Of a stretch of DNA of 64,000 bases, positions 62,801-64,000 are shown piece after piece. The stretch is from positions 88,332-152,331 of the forward strand of contig JAQCQR010000003.1 of the NCBI GenBank assembly GCA_027687465.1, read 5' to 3'. Made by a program: the position numbers and the translations under genes. The notes beneath the pieces are model-generated. The model saw only the letters and a list, made by a program, of their open reading frames with translations, was not told the DNA's origin and searched no databases. This DNA comes from Coriobacteriaceae bacterium AF08-21 (GTDB lineage: Bacteria > Actinomycetota > Coriobacteriia > Coriobacteriales > Coriobacteriaceae). The first letter of the stretch is position 1. Every line of letters begins with the position of its first letter.

Positions 62801-62839
62801 CGTCATTGCCGTTGCTAGCAACCGTTGCGTCTTTTTCAT
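59804..62839 (-). CDS. Secreted ChW-repeat L,D-transpeptidase (YkuD domain)
   Basis: 1011 residues. Signal peptide (LLILQCLMTPLSVWA), a Ser/Asp/Glu-rich linker (30-95), then 14 ChW-type repeats in five triads (one degraded, about 460-530), then a C-terminal YkuD domain (about 880-1011). Catalytic motif MHVSQGCVRL gives Cys987 with His982; HSIPYYQGTFNP precedes it. YkuD enzymes make 3-3 peptidoglycan crosslinks or attach proteins to the wall. ATG at 62839 with GGGGGAG four bases upstream. The repeats may hold the enzyme at the cell surface glycan. Confidence 0.93.
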   Translation of the reverse strand: MKKTQRLLATAMTPLLILQCLMTPLSVWADTLQVQPEATDYSDGAASSSKDEGPVLNNEQQGAEVEQPTVSDDDSSSSVSSESTSNATDSAKPENDVSTVFGSVSYQAHVQDIGWQAPVSNGMTAGTTGRAKRVEALKINLLSQGGSPLGNDSISVQSHISGIGWEPQPVGNGQVSGTVGQSRAIEAIRLSLSGSLSDSYDIWYRVHSANVGWLGWASNGEPAGTQGYAYQIEAIQIKVLPKNAQDAPARGDAFRDHSQEPPTVSYRSHVSNVGWMGAVADGKTSWAIDSRNAIEALSLGVNWYGHGGSISSRAHVSGFGWQDWSSGVIGTTGQSRSIEAVQFKLNGELSAAYDIWYRVFACNLGGWLGWTSNGSPAGSAAKGAAIQGVQILLVEKGSSTPGDTANHFIGATDILSGSSFGLNGKSLGSAQGKSILLGSESGSEPLTSLSISFDNQETLGSIGYSGCYEFGGWGDVVSDGVALNSKNNGRVLKAVRLTLTGDLSNAYDVWYRCFDSKKGWLGWTCNGADAGATISGSFLTAVEVQIVSKGGSAPGVTDGAFVSDTSADHPHVVYQAHSANRGWSPSVLDGQVAGTTGQSLSLQALNVSLSGVDDDSQIEARAHVANIGWQEWRSAGYVGTVGQGLAIQALELRLNGSLANQYDIYYRVHSAGYGWLGWAKNGDSAGTTGLNIQIEAVQIKLVAKGGDPGASSVPAFISVPALTLQAHVATLGWMNPVGNGGVAGTTGRSLAIEALKLNVSSSVSGGIEYSAHVQDVGWQGWTSNGNVAGTVGCAKRIEALKIKLTGDLSNYFDVWYRAYCQDFGWLDWTSNGQPAGTSRIGCRVESVQVKIVPKGAGAPGSTARPFTDQPLLPADMMTMLNRANRYSSSTSWLIMVDRQACRLGVFRGQRGSWSYAQYWTCSTGAPSTPTPTGEYTVTGKGYSFGHGYTCYYYTQFYGDYLFHSIPYYQGTFNPMDSRMGMHVSQGCVRLPIDRAKWIWDNVPLATKVVIY

Positions 62840-62931
62840 TCGACTCCCCCATCACTCGACCATCTTTAGCATCATTATTTACCGTTTCGGCAATTGCTTA
62901 AATACCGAAAACGTGAATGGCACTTAAATAG

Positions 62932-62967
62932 AAACGAACGGACCGTTGCAAAACGACCCGTTCGTTT
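62932..62967 (-). terminator. Hairpin after the NlpC/P60-like ChW gene
   Basis: AAACGAACGG (62932-62941) pairs perfectly with CCGTTCGTTT (62958-62967). On the minus strand TTTCTATTT follows, so it likely ends the 63017 gene's transcript. The rest of the 177-base gap has no other recognisable feature. Confidence 0.65.
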
Positions 62968-63016
62968 AAGTCAGAGTATCTGTTAGAACCTGCGTGAAGA
63001 CACGAATTGCGATCAG

Positions 63017-64000
63017 CTATGCAAGCGGCACGTTGTCATACCAGCCCCATTTTGGCTTGTATGAGGTGGAATAATAATCCAACCAATACGCCATATCGAG
63101 TGTCCTAATCTGACCGACGTTATCCATTACCTGATTATTGCCGATATAAAGACAAACGTGACCGTAAATGCTGCCCATGCGTGTATGCGTATGCGAAGGA
63201 ACGGCAATGACCATTCCGACTTTCAGCTGAGAATAATCGATGTATTTACAATAATCCCAGTAGTAATCGCAGGCATCCGTATGGACGTTCCTAAATCCGG
63301 CACGCTCGTAGATATCTGCAATCCACTCGGAGCACAATCCCGGACCAGGAGACGGTACCTGTCGGGCAAGATCTACAATCTTCTTCTGCATGGGATTTGC
63401 AAACACGGAAGGTTGCCCAAGCAAACACGGCGAAACGGTGCTTCCGGGGGCATTGGCGCCCTTCCTTGTAAGGCGAACTTGGACAGCTTGGACATGCGTT
63501 CCATAACCAGTGCTACCGGCAACTGCACCATTTCTAGTCCAACCAAGCCAGCCGACGTTATCGACATGGACCCTATACCAGACATCGAAATAAGTTGCCA
63601 AGTCACCTGACAGGGTGACTTTAATTGCTTCAACCGAATTGGACTCAATAGCAGACGACAGTTGATCCCCGTTTGACTTACCAGAAGTCCAACCTACATT
63701 CGAAAGATGCAGTTGATAATTAATCCCGCCGGCAACAGATGAACAAGTTTTAGCCGAAAACCCGGTGATGGGAATTCCCTGACCGGTTGTACCGGACATC
63801 TCTCCGGCCGAGACAGAATTCTGCCAAGCACCTTTAACCTGAGAGGAATACGTCACCGTGGGTATTTCAAGATGGGAATATCCCGACGTATCAGGATGGG
63901 AAGCGCCCTTCTTAATGAGCTTAATCTGAACAGCCTCGAGGGAACAGGACATACCGGTGGTGCCGGCCTCCTCGCCGTCCTTGGCCCAGGCCATCCAGCC
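63017..64000 (-). CDS. ChW-repeat protein with NlpC/P60-like peptidase domain (N-terminus beyond window)
   Basis: 328 codons are visible; the frame continues past the right edge. The first residues are the end of a ChW repeat (WAKDGEEAGTTG). Then come three more repeats (TVTYSSQVKGAWQNSVSAG, INYQLHLSNVGWTSGKSNG, VWYRVHVDNVGWLGWTRNG). The C-terminal ~120 residues have Cys in PGPGLCSEWIADIYERAGF and His in IYGHVCLYIGNNQVMDNVG, the Cys-His arrangement of NlpC/P60-type cell-wall peptidases. A CHAP domain is the alternative. Third member of the ChW cluster, first in transcription order here. Confidence 0.88.
   Translation of the reverse strand, partial: GWMAWAKDGEEAGTTGMSCSLEAVQIKLIKKGASHPDTSGYSHLEIPTVTYSSQVKGAWQNSVSAGEMSGTTGQGIPITGFSAKTCSSVAGGINYQLHLSNVGWTSGKSNGDQLSSAIESNSVEAIKVTLSGDLATYFDVWYRVHVDNVGWLGWTRNGAVAGSTGYGTHVQAVQVRLTRKGANAPGSTVSPCLLGQPSVFANPMQKKIVDLARQVPSPGPGLCSEWIADIYERAGFRNVHTDACDYYWDYCKYIDYSQLKVGMVIAVPSHTHTRMGSIYGHVCLYIGNNQVMDNVGQIRTLDMAYWLDYYSTSYKPKWGWYDNVPLA

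Noticed and set aside
56451..64000. Repeated DNA in the ChW genes as a CRISPR array or minisatellite
   Set aside because: The repeats are protein-level, about 45-50 codons each, diverged at the DNA level, and lie inside intact reading frames.

Overview
The window reads as high-GC, Gram-positive chromosomal DNA from an actinobacterium of the Coriobacteriia, most likely Collinsella or a close relative. This is inferred from gene order, GC-rich codon use in the core genes, frequent TTG and GTG starts behind strong GGAGG-type ribosome sites, an RmlC-RmlD fusion, and large secreted proteins built from ChW (hydrophobic W) repeats. No rRNA, CRISPR array, phage or transposase gene was found. The two RNA genes are tRNA-Arg(CCG) and tRNA-Arg(TCT), both with an encoded CCA.

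Region 1 (1-29 kb, nearly all minus strand) is core housekeeping. In transcription order it holds a P-type ATPase, a zinc-ribbon membrane protein, a cyclophilin, a TPR protein, and the cell-shape set mreB-mreC-mreD-mrdA-rodA. A DUF697-like protein, two radical-SAM-associated genes and rplU-rpmA-obgE-nadD-yqeK-rsfS follow. dinB is the only plus-strand gene here. Next come rpsP-khpA-rimM-trmD-lepB-glyQ-glyS, a pyruvate phosphate dikinase regulatory protein, and ppdK, which runs off the left edge.

Region 2 (29.4-38 kb, plus strand) is a compact aromatic amino acid cluster: aroF, tyrA, aroB, aroA, aroC, pheA (chorismate mutase-prephenate dehydratase), an aroE-aroK fusion and aroQ. Together they cover E4P plus PEP to chorismate, then prephenate, with the Phe and Tyr branches. 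A short hairpin followed by a T run sits in the aroF leader.

Region 3 (38-56 kb) makes cell-surface polysaccharide. It has an acyltransferase, an ABC polysaccharide exporter, a membrane GT2, the dTDP-rhamnose genes (rmlA, rmlB, fused rmlCD), several glycosyltransferases (a tandem GT4-like protein, GT2s, a GT8), a GT2/DUF2304 pair, a DUF2142 membrane protein and a flippase. Base composition is a mosaic. The rml genes are very GC-rich, the 47.3-56.2 kb glycosyltransferase block is AT-rich, and a two-gene module (DUF4869 plus a P-loop ATPase) with intermediate composition interrupts the rml genes.

Region 4 (56.4-64 kb, minus strand) encodes three large secreted proteins built from ChW repeats. 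One ends in an L,D-transpeptidase (YkuD) domain and one, which runs off the right edge, ends in an NlpC/P60-like domain. The third carries a central domain that resembles GT80 sialyltransferases, with the catalytic motifs in the expected order and spacing. This is the most unusual item in the window. The ChW repeats are ordered in triads, a higher-order repeat shared by all three proteins.

Two near-identical long palindromes about 33 kb apart (1232-1309 and 34963-35038), plus several other long hairpins between genes, suggest a dispersed REP-like repeat family.
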